Origin: Rhynchopus sp. YZ270_cl-10
Lineage: Eukaryota > Euglenozoa > Diplonemea > Diplonemida > Diplonemidae
Reading direction: 5' to 3'
Length of the DNA: 64,000 bases
Assembly: GCA_964035575.1 (NCBI GenBank)
Contig: OZ037861.1
Location: forward strand, 1,364,001 to 1,428,000
Below are positions 18,999 to 26,686 of this stretch, one piece after another. Each line of letters starts with the position of its first letter. Within the stretch, counting starts at the first letter, position 1. The translations under genes and the position numbers were made by a program. The notes beneath the pieces are model-generated. The model searched no databases. It saw nothing but the letters and a program-made list of their open reading frames with translations, and was not told the origin of the DNA.

Positions 18999-19188
18999 GA
19001 GGGTATGCCACTCCTGGATGTTGTGCAGCTCCAGGGCAACATGTGTGAACGGACCAGGTTGCCCTGGCGACCCGTCACCCCAATGAGAAATTGCGTTAAT
19101 ATCATCAGTGCACAAGGCACTGTATCAGATATTAAGCTGATAAGAACAGATAATACACTTGATCTTAGCCAAAAGGCCGAGAAGGTAT
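18999..19188 (-). ncRNA. U2: U2 snRNA
   Basis: Spliceosomal RNA that pairs with the intron branch site. The 5' end ATACCTTCTCGGCCTTTTGG, CTAAGATCAAGTGTA and CTGTTCTTATCAGCTTAATA are canonical. The branch-pairing region reads GTATTA where most eukaryotes have GTAGTA. Two 3' hairpins include GCCAGGGCAACCTGG. About 190 nt, close to the usual length; start set by the 41-bp PSE-B spacing. Confidence 0.96.
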
Positions 19189-19229
19189 GACTTCTTTTTA
19201 GTCCATACCAAATTCGACACCCATGTACA

Positions 19230-19239
19230 GGGAAGCATG
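19230..19239 (-). promoter_or_regulatory. PSE-B of U2
   Basis: CATGCTTCCC on the minus strand, 41 bp from U2 +1. A second, diverged copy of this promoter block (CACTTCCCTGTGACATGG) lies about 67 bp further upstream at 19288-19306. Confidence 0.88.
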
Positions 19240-19335
19240 ATGATGATCAATATTACTAGGAAACAACAAGGCAAACAGATTACACACCCATGTCACAGGG
19301 AAGTGAGCGAAGGTGATGATCAATCGTAGTAAAAA

Positions 19336-19480
19336 CAAGGCCGCCGAAGCAGCTACACAAATTGCCAATGTGGCAACGCCGAAGCGGCCCATGGCGGGAA
19401 TTGGGTAGTTTTCAACCAGCAATCTCTCCACAGCGTCCCTATTTGGTCATTGCTTATGGAATTATCCCGAGCGCAAGAAT
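19336..19480 (-). ncRNA. U4: U4 snRNA
   Basis: Partner of U6 in the tri-snRNP. The 5' stem-loop carries TTGCGCTC...GGGATAATTCC; the conserved run ATTGCTGGTTGAAAACTACC matches the U4 stem I region; an Sm-like site GGCAATTTGTG precedes a 3' hairpin GCTGC-TTCG-GCGGC. 145 nt. Confidence 0.92.
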
Positions 19481-19521
19481 ACCTCCTTTTCTCCCAGTCG
19501 TGTCACAAAGCTATGTCAACA

Positions 19522-19531
19522 GGGAAGCGTG
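19522..19531 (-). promoter_or_regulatory. PSE-B of U4
   Basis: CACGCTTCCC, 41 bp from the A that starts U4. Confidence 0.86.
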
Positions 19532-19590
19532 TTGGGGTGGTAACATAAAGACACCACGTAAAGCTAACACACCAGAACTACCACCACCAA

Positions 19591-19600
19591 TGTGCCTCCC
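19591..19600 (+). promoter_or_regulatory. PSE-B of U3
   Basis: TGTGCCTCCC, 41 bp from the AAGACTG start of U3. Confidence 0.78.
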
Positions 19601-19641
19601 TGTAGACATCTGTGCAGCCGATAGGTGGAACAAACAAGGGC

Positions 19642-19800
19642 AAGACTGTACTCTACACAGGATCTGTTTTTGAGTGCATTCGTGTTGAAGATTGTTTTCT
19701 TCGGCACAAGACCAAAGCTGGATGATGACATAGGTTGGGCATGTGCAGCATGAGCACTTGCGATGATTGTCACATACTTCTTGTATTGTTTTGTCTCTCC
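19642..19800 (+). ncRNA. U3: U3 snoRNA (probable)
   Basis: RNA of the SSU processome that pairs with pre-18S rRNA. The 5' end AAGACTGTACTC and box A-like ACAGGATCTGTTTTTGAG match U3; GGATGATGACATAGG (box C'-like) and TGCGATGATTGTC (box C-like) follow. Box D is not clear (GTCTCTCC near 19795), so the 3' end is approximate. The start falls exactly where the PSE-B spacing predicts. Confidence 0.78.
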
Positions 19801-19950
19801 CCTGTATGGCGCAGGGAAGAGTACCAGGCACAGCCCTTCCACTTACAGCTTGTTTTTAAGAAAAACCTCAAAAAAGGCTTCACATTACTTTTTTCACCTT
19901 CAAGGACATCTTGATCAATCAAGAAGTTACCACACTATCCTCGCTCTCAA

Positions 19951-19960
19951 CATGCTTCCA
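19951..19960 (+). promoter_or_regulatory. PSE-B of U5
   Basis: CATGCTTCCA, 41 bp from U5 +1. Confidence 0.85.
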
Positions 19961-20001
19961 TGTGTAGCAAAGTGCATACAGCAATAGAACAAAACAGAGC
20001 C

Positions 20002-20115
20002 ATATCACGGTTCTTGCCCATATCGAACTCATCTTTCGCCTTTTACTAAAGATGACCGTGGGTAAGAGCCACTAAGTGAAAGCATAATTTTTGAAGGGGC
20101 CTTTGTGTCTCATCT
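20002..20115 (+). ncRNA. U5: U5 snRNA
   Basis: Aligns exons in the spliceosome. Loop I CATCTTTCGCCTTTTACTAA is the canonical U5 loop, inside stem GGTTCTTGCCC/GGGTAAGAGCC; Sm site ATAATTTTTGA then a short 3' stem. 3' end approximate. Confidence 0.95.
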
Positions 20116-20137
20116 GTTTTTAAGTCTTGACAACCAC

Positions 20138-20147
20138 TACGCTTCCC
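20138..20147 (+). promoter_or_regulatory. PSE-B of U1
   Basis: TACGCTTCCC; 40-41 bp to the U1 start. Confidence 0.83.
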
Positions 20148-20187
20148 TGAAGGTGTTGGAGTTTCGCATGTTGTTAAACTCAGCTAG

Positions 20188-20349
20188 AGGTTACATACCT
20201 TACTGGTGTCTGACCTGATCAACAAGGGCGTCGACACACCAGTGGCCCTTGCATTGCACTGCGCAGGGGATACTGGTGGCACTAGCTTCGGCTGGCTTGC
20301 ACAGTGAAATTTTTGACAGCGGCGGTGCTGTGCTTTGCACAAACCCGCC
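20188..20349 (+). ncRNA. U1: U1 snRNA with unusual 5' tail
   Basis: Recognises 5' splice sites. Stem I ACTGGTGT/ACACCAGT carries the 70K-type loop GATCAACAAGG; loop II CATTGCACTGC is the U1A-type loop; Sm site AAATTTTTGA; 3' hairpin GGCGG...CCGCC with inner TGTGC/GCACA. 162 nt, near the usual 164. The single-stranded tail before stem I is GGTTACATACCTT, not ATACTTACCTG: it complements AAG|GTATGTAA. Confidence 0.88.
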
Positions 20350-20393
20350 TTTTTAAACAAACAAACCAAAACAAACGTGATCACACAAACCAT

Positions 20394-20403
20394 CATGTTA
20401 CCC
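20394..20403 (+). promoter_or_regulatory. PSE-B-like element before RNA Z
   Basis: CATGTTACCC, resembling the SL5 element; predicts a start at A20445. Confidence 0.55.
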
Positions 20404-20444
20404 AGTAAACCCAGTAAACCCAGCACACTGGTCTAGAGGGATCG

Positions 20445-20574
20445 ACCACTGAGTGGTGACCTGTGAGCACACAGGCACCTGCTCCGATGCAGTAGTGCAG
20501 CGCACTAAGTGCTGTGCTAAGGACTGGCCAAACTTGTTAAACCTGCTGACCCACAAACCGGTTTTCACAACCGA
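20445..20574 (+). ncRNA. RNA Z, candidate Sm-class RNA
   Basis: From the predicted start: 5' hairpin ACCA-CTGAG-TGGT, hairpin CCTGTG-AGCA-CACAGG, a GCACTAAGTGC stem, Sm-like AAACTTGTT (compare SL ACTTTGTC) and 3' hairpin CGGTT-TTCAC-AACCG. The order stems, Sm site, 3' hairpin is that of snRNAs. No family recognised. Confidence 0.5.
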
Positions 20575-20634
20575 AGCAAAAACAAGCTCAGAAATAAAAA
20601 GCTCTTCAAAGGTTTTCGAACCTGACTCAGTATT

Positions 20635-20753
20635 GGATTCGGCCATACTCTGGTGAATACACCTCATCCCGCCTGATTTGAGAAGTTAAGCACCAGCAGG
20701 CCTGGATAGTACTGGCGTGGGTGACCAGCTGGGAAGTCCGGGTGCTTGAATCC
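20635..20753 (+). rRNA. 5S: 5S rRNA
   Basis: 119 nt, identical in its control region to the other copies; T-run TTTTT after 20753. Confidence 0.97.
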
Positions 20754-20797
20754 TTTTTGCTTTTCTTCCGTGTTGGTGTGTGGTTTTAGGACATCCA

Positions 20798-20835
20798 GAC
20801 CCTGACCCACCTCCAACAAGACAACCCTGTCTTGT
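20798..20835 (+). promoter_or_regulatory. PSE-A of RNA Y
   Basis: GACCCTGACCCACCTCCAAC with ACAAGACAACCCTGTCTTGT; no known gene follows, which is what reveals RNA Y. Confidence 0.85.
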
Positions 20836-20858
20836 ATCCCTGTGTTTGTTGCACTATC

Positions 20859-21235
20859 CAGAGAGCAGAAATGAGGGGAGACTACACCACCGACGGTGCT
20901 TCAGCCTACAGGAGCATGCTGGAATGTGAATGCTGCATGACAGCATTCACAATTTCACCTTTGGTGAGATGGAGATGAGCGCAAAGGTGCAAAAATGCAC
21001 AACAAAAACTGAGGAAGAGGCATCCATACTCCCCAGAAGGGACGTGCGCACCTGCAGCCAAAAATTCTCCTGTGCTTAATATCATGCGCGCTGGGGATGC
21101 CGAAATAGCTAAACTGTTGCAAGAAGTGGGACTAATTCCCAGGCAGTTGCCCTGTACAACATGCAAGTCCACAATGCCAGAAACACTGTACTGGACACCA
21201 AGATACTCCAAGAAGATCGCAAACTGGCCTTATTT
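20859..21235 (+). ncRNA. RNA Y, candidate ~375-nt RNA
   Basis: Placed by the 23-bp PSE-A spacing; 3' end at the first T4 (21233-21236), uncertain. Contains a ten-pair hairpin GTGAATGCTG/CAGCATTCAC, CACC/GGTG and GGGA/TCCC hairpins. A 101-codon minus-strand frame overlaps but looks incidental. No RNA family recognised. Confidence 0.55.
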
Positions 21236-21389
21236 TAGGTGAAATGACCTAATGCAGAGTGCAGCGGAACAGGGGAGACAAATAAAGTTTCCTGTACCAT
21301 GCAACACCCAAGACCTTTTGCACAAGTGAAGCAAAAACAAGCTCAGAAATATAAAGCTCTTCAAAGGTTTTCCACCCAGACCCATTATT

Positions 21390-21508
21390 GGATTCGGCCA
21401 TACTCTGGTGAATACACCTCATCCCGCCTGATTTGAGAAGTTAAGCACCAGCAGGCCTGGATAGTACTGGCGTGGGTGACCAGCTGGGAAGTCCGGGTGC
21501 TTGAATCC
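21390..21508 (+). rRNA. 5S: 5S rRNA
   Basis: Second plus-strand 5S, 636 bp after the first RNA Y-side copy; T-run follows. About 65 bp upstream (GAAGCAAAAACAAGCTCAG...) is shared with the 20635 gene, so the two arose by duplication. Confidence 0.97.
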
Positions 21509-21591
21509 TTTTTTCCTTATTTGTGGTGTAACACACAGAAGTTGGTTGAAAAGTGAACTGATAGTATTCAGCGCAAAGCATGATTATTGAA

Positions 21592-21663
21592 GGGTATATA
21601 GCTCAGTGGTAGAGCATTCGGCTGCAGTCCGAACGGTCCCTGGTTCGAACCCGGGTGTGCCCT
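21592..21663 (+). tRNA. tRNA-Cys(GCA)
   Basis: Acceptor GGGTATA/TGTGCCC, discriminator T; stem TTCGG/CCGAA, loop CTGCAGT. Confidence 0.96.
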
Positions 21664-21757
21664 CTCTTTTTTGTTTCAAGATTTTCTGTGTGTTACTTTT
21701 CCCCTTTTGGTTTTGAATTTCATCCCCACCTTGTAAAGATTCGTTTAAGAAATGTAA

Positions 21758-21830
21758 GGGGGTTTAGCTCAAATGGTAGAGCGCTCGCTCAGCATGCGAG
21801 AGGTAGAGGGATCGATACCCTCAATCTCCA
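21758..21830 (+). tRNA. tRNA-Ala(AGC), C33
   Basis: Acceptor GGGGGTT/AATCTCC with the G3-U70 pair; stem CTCGC/GCGAG; loop TCAGCAT, anticodon AGC, C at 33. Confidence 0.95.
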
Positions 21831-21921
21831 AACATTTTTTGGCTTGGAAACACTGTTGTGATATTTCCAGATCTCAATTCTTTTTGGTACCAAAGAAAAA
21901 GAAGGAAGCGACAGAATTGTA

Positions 21922-21993
21922 TCTCCTATGGTGTAGTGGTTAGCACTCGAGACTCTGAATCTCGCGACCGCGGTTCGAATCCGCGTAGGAGAA
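21922..21993 (+). tRNA. tRNA-Gln(CUG)
   Basis: Acceptor TCTCCTA/TAGGAGA; stem CGAGA/TCTCG, loop CTCTGAA. Confidence 0.96.
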
Positions 21994-22086
21994 CTTTCCT
22001 TTTTCTCCGTTTCGTCCCTTGTTATTCTCCTCTGTGACTGGTTGAAACGCATTCCCACTTCCATATTCTTGTTGGCTTTTATTGAA

Positions 22087-22168
22087 GGCGAGATGGCCGA
22101 GTGGTCTAAGGCGCCAGGTTAAGGCCCTGGTCCCTTCGGGGGCGTGGGTTCAAACCCCACTCTCGTCA
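22087..22168 (+). tRNA. tRNA-Leu(AAG)
   Basis: Class II with variable arm CCCTTCGGGG; acceptor GGCGAGA/TCTCGTC; stem CCAGG/CCTGG, loop TTAAGGC. Confidence 0.95.
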
Positions 22169-22257
22169 CTTGTTATTCTTTTTCATTTTCATTTTCAATC
22201 TATCCCTTTTGTTTTGTTTTCAAGATTGTGCAAAACACAAAAAGCACACTTGTCAGG

Positions 22258-22330
22258 TCCTCCTTGGCGCAGTCGGTAGCGCGTCAGGCTGTTAACCTGC
22301 AGGTCGTTGGTTCGAACCCAACAGGAGGAG
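22258..22330 (+). tRNA. tRNA-Asn(GUU), gene 1
   Basis: Acceptor TCCTCCT/AGGAGGA, discriminator G; stem TCAGG/CCTGC, loop CTGTTAA. Identical body to the gene at 30768. Confidence 0.96.
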
Positions 22331-22389
22331 ACTTTTTTCCCTTCTCAAACCATTTTCTGTTCTTTGCAAAAGTCATAAAAAACTGGGAA

Positions 22390-22471
22390 GGCGAGATGGC
22401 CGAGCGGTCTAAGGCGCCAGGTTTAGGCCCTGGTCTCTTCGGAGGCGTGGGTTCAAACCCCACTCTCGTCA
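22390..22471 (+). tRNA. tRNA-Leu(UAG)
   Basis: Like the Leu(AAG) gene 300 bp upstream but loop TTTAGGC and variable arm TCTCTTCGGAG. Confidence 0.95.
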
Positions 22472-22535
22472 CGTTATTACCATTTTTCCGCAGAAAACCC
22501 ACCTCTTGTGGAAAACAGTTCCGGTCATTATTGTA

Positions 22536-22608
22536 GCAGCTATCGTCTAGTGGTTAGGACGCTCGCCTCACACGCGAGAGATCGTCGGTTCAATCCCGAC
22601 TAGCTGTA
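22536..22608 (+). tRNA. tRNA-Val(CAC)
   Basis: Acceptor GCAGCTA/TAGCTGT; stem CTCGC/GCGAG, loop CTCACAC. Confidence 0.96.
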
Positions 22609-22698
22609 ATTTCTTTTTGAACTTTCCTTCACATTTTCGTTCAATGCAACGATCGAAAAGATGTCCCCATGCAGATAATAGTTTTGCCTACTATCAGA

Positions 22699-22770
22699 TC
22701 CGCTGTAGTATAGTGGTTAGAACAGCCGGCTCTCACCCGGCAGACCGGGGTTCAATTCCCCGCAGCGGAA
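22699..22770 (+). tRNA. tRNA-Glu(CUC)
   Basis: Acceptor TCCGCTG/CAGCGGA; stem GCCGG/CCGGC, loop CTCTCAC. Confidence 0.96.
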
Positions 22771-22864
22771 AATACTTTTTTTTAGACCAAGTTTTGGAGA
22801 GAAGAATTTCTGACTTTTGAATATTAACGCCATCATGTAAATCTGGATGAAGAAAATAATCAGT

Positions 22865-22936
22865 GGCTTAGTGGTCTAGTGGCATGATTCTCGCTTCGGG
22901 TGCGAGAGGTCCAGGGTTCGATTCCCTGCTGAGCCC
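22865..22936 (+). tRNA. tRNA-Pro(CGG)
   Basis: Acceptor GGCTTAG/CTGAGCC with C discriminator; stem CTCGC/GCGAG, loop TTCGGGT. Differs from the Pro(UGG) gene at 34007 almost only in the anticodon. Confidence 0.96.
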
Positions 22937-23150
22937 CTCTTTTTATTTAGGTAGTTTCTTGCTTGGGAATTGTTTAGAAAAATTATTTCCACATCTTTTC
23001 GACCACCAAAATCCCAAGATGAAGAAGTTTGGAAAAGTGCATTTTTGTGAAAGTATTTTGCCATATCTTTGTTGTCACCAAAATCCCAAGATAGTGAGAG
23101 AATCTTGAAAAATCATTTTCCATATTTTCACTTCCCAGTGAAAAAGAGAA

Positions 23151-23223
23151 TACCCATGGTGGGGATCGAACCCACAATCTTTCGCTTAGGAAGCGAACGC
23201 CTTATCCATTGGGCTACACGGGC
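23151..23223 (-). tRNA. tRNA-Arg(CCU)
   Basis: Acceptor GCCCGTG/CATGGGT (G1-U72), stem TTCGC/GCGAA, loop TTCCTAA. Confidence 0.95.
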
Positions 23224-23331
23224 CTAATAGTTTTACCTTCTTTCCTTTTCTCTGGGGTGGTCAAATTTAGGACAAGAGACTTTTCTGCATGACCACCCCC
23301 CACAATGATTCTTTGGTTTAAATGAATGTGA

Positions 23332-23404
23332 GCCTCCCTAGCTCAGTCGGTAGAGCGCAAGGCCCTTAACCTTGTGGTCGCGGGTTCGAGCCCCGCGGGA
23401 GGTG
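23332..23404 (+). tRNA. tRNA-Lys(CUU) gene 1, C33
   Basis: Acceptor GCCTCCC/GGGAGGT, discriminator G; stem CAAGG/CCTTG, loop CCCTTAA, anticodon CTT with C at 33. Confidence 0.96.
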
Positions 23405-23696
23405 CTTTTCTTTTTGAATGTTCACGATTTTGAGGCAAATGAAAACCAAAAAATATTTCCTCCACTTGATCTCAGTTCTGTTTCGTTGGCAAGTTGAGAG
23501 TGGAATTTGGGTGAAAATATGTGTTTTCCGAACCAACACAGGACTCCCACCGACCGGTGTAGGTTTTGCGTTCAACCAGGTGTGAACTGCTTCCACTCGC
23601 GAAAAGTGCCAGACCCTTTTGCTGGGGATAGCACGTTTCAGCCCCACAACTTATCTCCTTTCTGGGCATGTCCAGTGTGCTCAGCTGCCGCTTCTT
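23405..23696. other. spacer before beta-type element
   Basis: No gene seen. Its last ~40 bp (CTCC..TCTG...CCAGTG..CTCAG.TGC.GCTTCTT) recur in altered form just right of the element at 24113-24160. Confidence 0.5.
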
Positions 23697-24107
23697 GGCG
23701 ACTCACCAGTACAGAGTGGTGGAATCCAGCACAGAATGGAATGGCTGGGAAATCCTTAGCAATCCATAATTCAGATGGAAAAACTCCTGACCCGGCTATT
23801 GAATTTTCGGATCATTTTCTCAGTCACAATGCAAGCACAGAATGGAAACCAAAACCAAGCACAGAATGGAACACGGCTATAAGACTCCAGCCATTCCATT
23901 CTGTGCTGGTTTTTCGTTTCCATTCTGTGCTTGCATTGTGACTGAGAAAATGATCTGAAAATTCAATACCCGGGTCAGGAGTTTTTTTTTCCACTCCTAA
24001 CAAATCCTTACAGTAAGCCTATAAGTCTCCAGCCATTCCATTCTGTGCTGGTTTTTGGAGCCCATTCTGTGAGCACTCGCTCGGGCCTGTACTGGAGTAT
24101 AGCGGCC
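23697..24107 (+). mobile_element. short beta element
   Basis: 411 bp, starts GGCGACTCACCAGTACAG, ends GTATAGCGGCC; the reverse complement of the end also shows CCAGTACAGG, so the termini are inverted. The interior repeats CCAGCACAGAATGG in both orientations around AATACCCGGGTC words. No 8-bp flanking duplication is visible. No coding capacity. Confidence 0.65.
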
Positions 24108-24204
24108 AGGCCATCTCCCTTCTGCGTTCCTGCCTGTCACATCCAGTGCTCAGTTGCTGCTTCTTCAGCACAACCGCATCACATCACATCACCAAAAAAT
24201 AGAA

Positions 24205-24276
24205 AGGCAACTGGGGGGATCGAACCCCCGACCCTTGGTTTACAAGACCAATGCTCTGCCACTGAGCTAAATCGCC
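24205..24276 (-). tRNA. tRNA-Thr(UGU)
   Basis: Acceptor GGCGATT/AGTTGCC, discriminator T; stem TTGGT/ACCAA, loop CTTGTAA (normal T33, unlike the other two Thr genes). Confidence 0.95.
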
Positions 24277-24358
24277 GCTGATTAAGATGCTTTTGCTGTT
24301 TCTCCTGCGAAGAAGTTTTTCAAGACAACACAGAAAGGAAAGTGTGACAAAAAAGAAA

Positions 24359-24429
24359 TGACCCTAGACGGAATCGAACCGCCGTTGATGGATTTGGAAT
24401 CCATAGTGCTACCGCTACACCATAGGGCC
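24359..24429 (-). tRNA. tRNA-Trp(CCA)
   Basis: Acceptor GGCCCTA/TAGGGTC; stem ATGGA/TCCAT, loop TTCCAAA. Confidence 0.95.
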
Positions 24430-24514
24430 CATGATTTAGGGCTTCAATGCGTTTAGCATGAAGGTGGAAATTTTGCTGAAAATCCCACACAAAGGAAAAA
24501 GACACACAAAAAAG

Positions 24515-24587
24515 TGCGAGGTGCCAGGATCGAACTGACGACCTTAGGATTATGGGACCTACGCGCTCCCGACTGCGCCAACCTCGC
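24515..24587 (-). tRNA. elongator tRNA-Met(CAU), C33
   Basis: Acceptor GCGAGGT/ACCTCGC with G1-C72, so elongator; stem TAGGT/TCCTA, loop CCCATAA, C at 33. Confidence 0.93.
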
Positions 24588-24711
24588 CTTGATATTATCG
24601 TATCATTAAGAAATACATGGGGTGCAAATTTCTACAGGTTTGCGTGGCAAAAAAAAATTTTTGAGTCAAAAAATTTTATGGGCTTCTGTGGAAACAATGA
24701 CAGTTGTAGAA

Positions 24712-24795
24712 CCTCTCGTAGCTCAATTGGTAGAGCGCTCGACTGTAGAATACTCGGTTATCGAGCGGTCGCTGGTTCGATTCCGGCCGAGAGGA
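24712..24795 (+). tRNA. tRNA-Tyr(GUA) with 11-nt intron
   Basis: Acceptor CCTCTCG/CGAGAGG; stem CTCGA/TCGAG encloses CTGTAGA plus eleven extra bases (roughly AATACTCGGTT) at the usual 37/38 position. An 11-nt tRNA-Tyr intron is also known in trypanosomes. The only intron-bearing tRNA seen here. Confidence 0.95.
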
Positions 24796-24873
24796 TTTTT
24801 TTTCGTTTTCGTGTTCCAGATTATTTTCTGCAAACAGATGACTGCCTAAAAACAAAGAACGGTGAGAATTACA

Positions 24874-24955
24874 GCAGTCGTATCCAAGTGGTTACGGAGG
24901 TGGACTAGAAATCCATTGGGCTCTGCCCGCGCAGGTTCAAGTCCTGCCGACTGCG
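24874..24955 (+). tRNA. tRNA-Ser(AGA)
   Basis: Long variable arm; acceptor GCAGTCG/CGACTGC; loop CTAGAAA between GTGGA and TCCAT. Confidence 0.96.
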
Positions 24956-25289
24956 ATTCATTTTTTGTTCACGAATTTTCGTGCATTTTCGTCGTTTCTG
25001 TGCTCATTTTAGACCATTTTGATGCGCGAAATTAAATCAGAGTGAAGATTGTATCCTCGGTAGTATAGAGGTCAGTATTTGGCGACTCACCAGTACAGAA
25101 TGGTGGAATCCAGCACAGAATGGTGACCCAAAAACCAGCACAGAATGGACGGACTCAGACTTGACCCACTTACAGGCCAAAAAAAATTTTTCTACACAAA
25201 AAATTTTTTTTTTCACAGAGCAAGATTTTTGAGAAAATTTTTCAGGCCAAAACTTTGTCTCACCTGAAAATGACAAAAAGTTTCACCTA

Positions 25290-25615
25290 CACCAGCCAGT
25301 TAACACAACCTAGAACCAGATAACGCTGCCCGAACCCCGCGCACCCGCACAACCACACGAACCAGCTAGTGACCGCAAACCCGCGCACCCGTCAACCCGC
25401 AAACCCGCACAACCACCAGCCAGATAACGCAACCTAGAACCAGTAGGTTCCCGCACACCCGCACCCAAGAGCCAGCTTATCGACCACACGAACCAGCTAG
25501 GGACCGCAAACCCGCGCACCCGTCAACCCGCAAACCCGCACAACCACCAGCCAGATAACGCAACCTAGAACCAGCAGGGTCCCGTGCACCCGCACCCACC
25601 AGCCAGCTTATTAAC
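25290..25615. repeat. GC-rich minisatellite within beta element
   Basis: Same word family as in alpha (CCCGCGCACCCG, CAACCTAGAACCAG), so the two element families share modules. Confidence 0.8.
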
Positions 25616-25629
25616 CACACGAACAACAA

Positions 25630-25712
25630 AAACTGCACCCTCTGGGGTTTGAACCTCCGACCAGTAGTAATATGTAGTGTGCGGAACCTGTGTGGTAACC
25701 ACTAGGACACTC
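25630..25712 (-). pseudogene. tRNA-like module in beta element
   Basis: Box A-like GTCCTAGTGGTTACC and box B-like GGTTCAAACCCC on the minus strand; stems are incomplete. Confidence 0.5.
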
Positions 25713-25741
25713 TCTCTACTTTAATGGAAATCCTTATTGCT

Positions 25742-25826
25742 GACGAAGCATCCAAGTGGGCACCACAAGGGTTGTTCACATTCTATTTTCCCAGTGGTCG
25801 GAGGTTCAAACCCCAGAAGCAGCAGT
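25742..25826 (+). pseudogene. tRNA-like module in beta element, inverted mate
   Basis: Ser-like start GACGAAGCATCCAAGTGGG and the same TGGTCGGAGGTTCAAACCCC end as its neighbour, in opposite orientation. Confidence 0.5.
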
Positions 25827-25834
25827 TTTTGTTT

Positions 25835-26400
25835 CCCCTAACAAATCCTTAAGGAAAAGTGAATTATGGATTGCTAAGGATTTCCCAGCCATTCCATTCT
25901 GTGCTGGTGTTTCAGAAAAGTGCACTTTTTCGTTTCGAACCAAAAAAGTGCACTTTTCTGAATCACCAGCACAGAATGGAATGGCTGGGGAATCCTTAAG
26001 GATCCATAATTCACTTTTCCTTAAGGATTTGTTAGGGGAAAAGTGAATTATGGATTGCTAAGGATTCCCCAGCTATTCCATTCTGTGCTGGTGTTTCAGA
26101 AAAGTGCACTTTTTGGTTCGTAACGAAAAAGTGCACTTTTTTGAAACACCAGCACAGAATGGAATGGCTGGGGAATCCTTAAGGATCCATAATTCACTTT
26201 TCCTTAAGGATTTGTTAGGGGAAAAGTGAATTATGGATTGCTAAGGATTCCCCAGCTATTCCATTCTGTGCTGGTGTTTCAGAAAAGTGCACTTTTTGGT
26301 TCGTAACGAAAAAGCGTACTTTTTTGAAACACCAGCACAGAATGGAATGGCTGCGGAATCCTGAGCAATCCATAATTCACTTTTCCTTAAGGATTTGTTA
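25835..26400. repeat. three consecutive long palindromes
   Basis: Near-perfect inverted repeats with arms of roughly 80-100 bp, centred near 25937, 26120 and 26305. Each arm holds AAGTGAATTATGGAT, CCATTCTGTGCTGG and AAAAGTGCACTTTT. First spans 25835-26038. Confidence 0.85.
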
Positions 26401-26686
26401 GGAGAGGAAAAAAAACTCCTGACCCGGGTATTGAATTTCGGATCATTTTCTCAGTCAAAATGCCAGCACAGAATGGAAACGAAAAGCCAGTACAGAATGG
26501 AAATCAAAAATTTTCTGAAAAACCAGCACAGAATGGAAACGAAAAGCCAGCACAGAATGGAACACGGCTATTAGGCTCCGGCTATTCCATTCTGTGCTGG
26601 TTTTTCGTTTCCATTCTGTGCTGGTTTTTTTGGGCCCATTCTGTGCCAAATTTTGCGGGCCTGTACTGGAGGATGGCCCAGTATTT

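Larger units (their letters stand above)
25081..26678 (+). mobile_element. beta element inserted in tRNA-Asp
   Basis: 1598 bp from GGCGACTCACCAGTACAG to GGATGGCC, flanked by CAGTATTT. Order: AGCACAGAATGG words, A/T palindromes shared with alpha (CTTACAGGCC...), GC minisatellite, two tRNA-like modules, three large palindromes, more AGCACAGAATGG words. Non-coding; needs a transposase from elsewhere. Confidence 0.9.

Noticed and set aside
20191-20206. U1 start placed at ATACC to mimic the canonical AUACUUACCUG
   Set aside because: It needs an inserted and a missing base, puts ACTGG (part of stem I) in the tail, and violates the PSE-B spacing.
25630-25826. Two extra functional tRNA genes (possible missing Leu)
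   Set aside because: Acceptor and anticodon stems fail to form and both lie inside the beta element.
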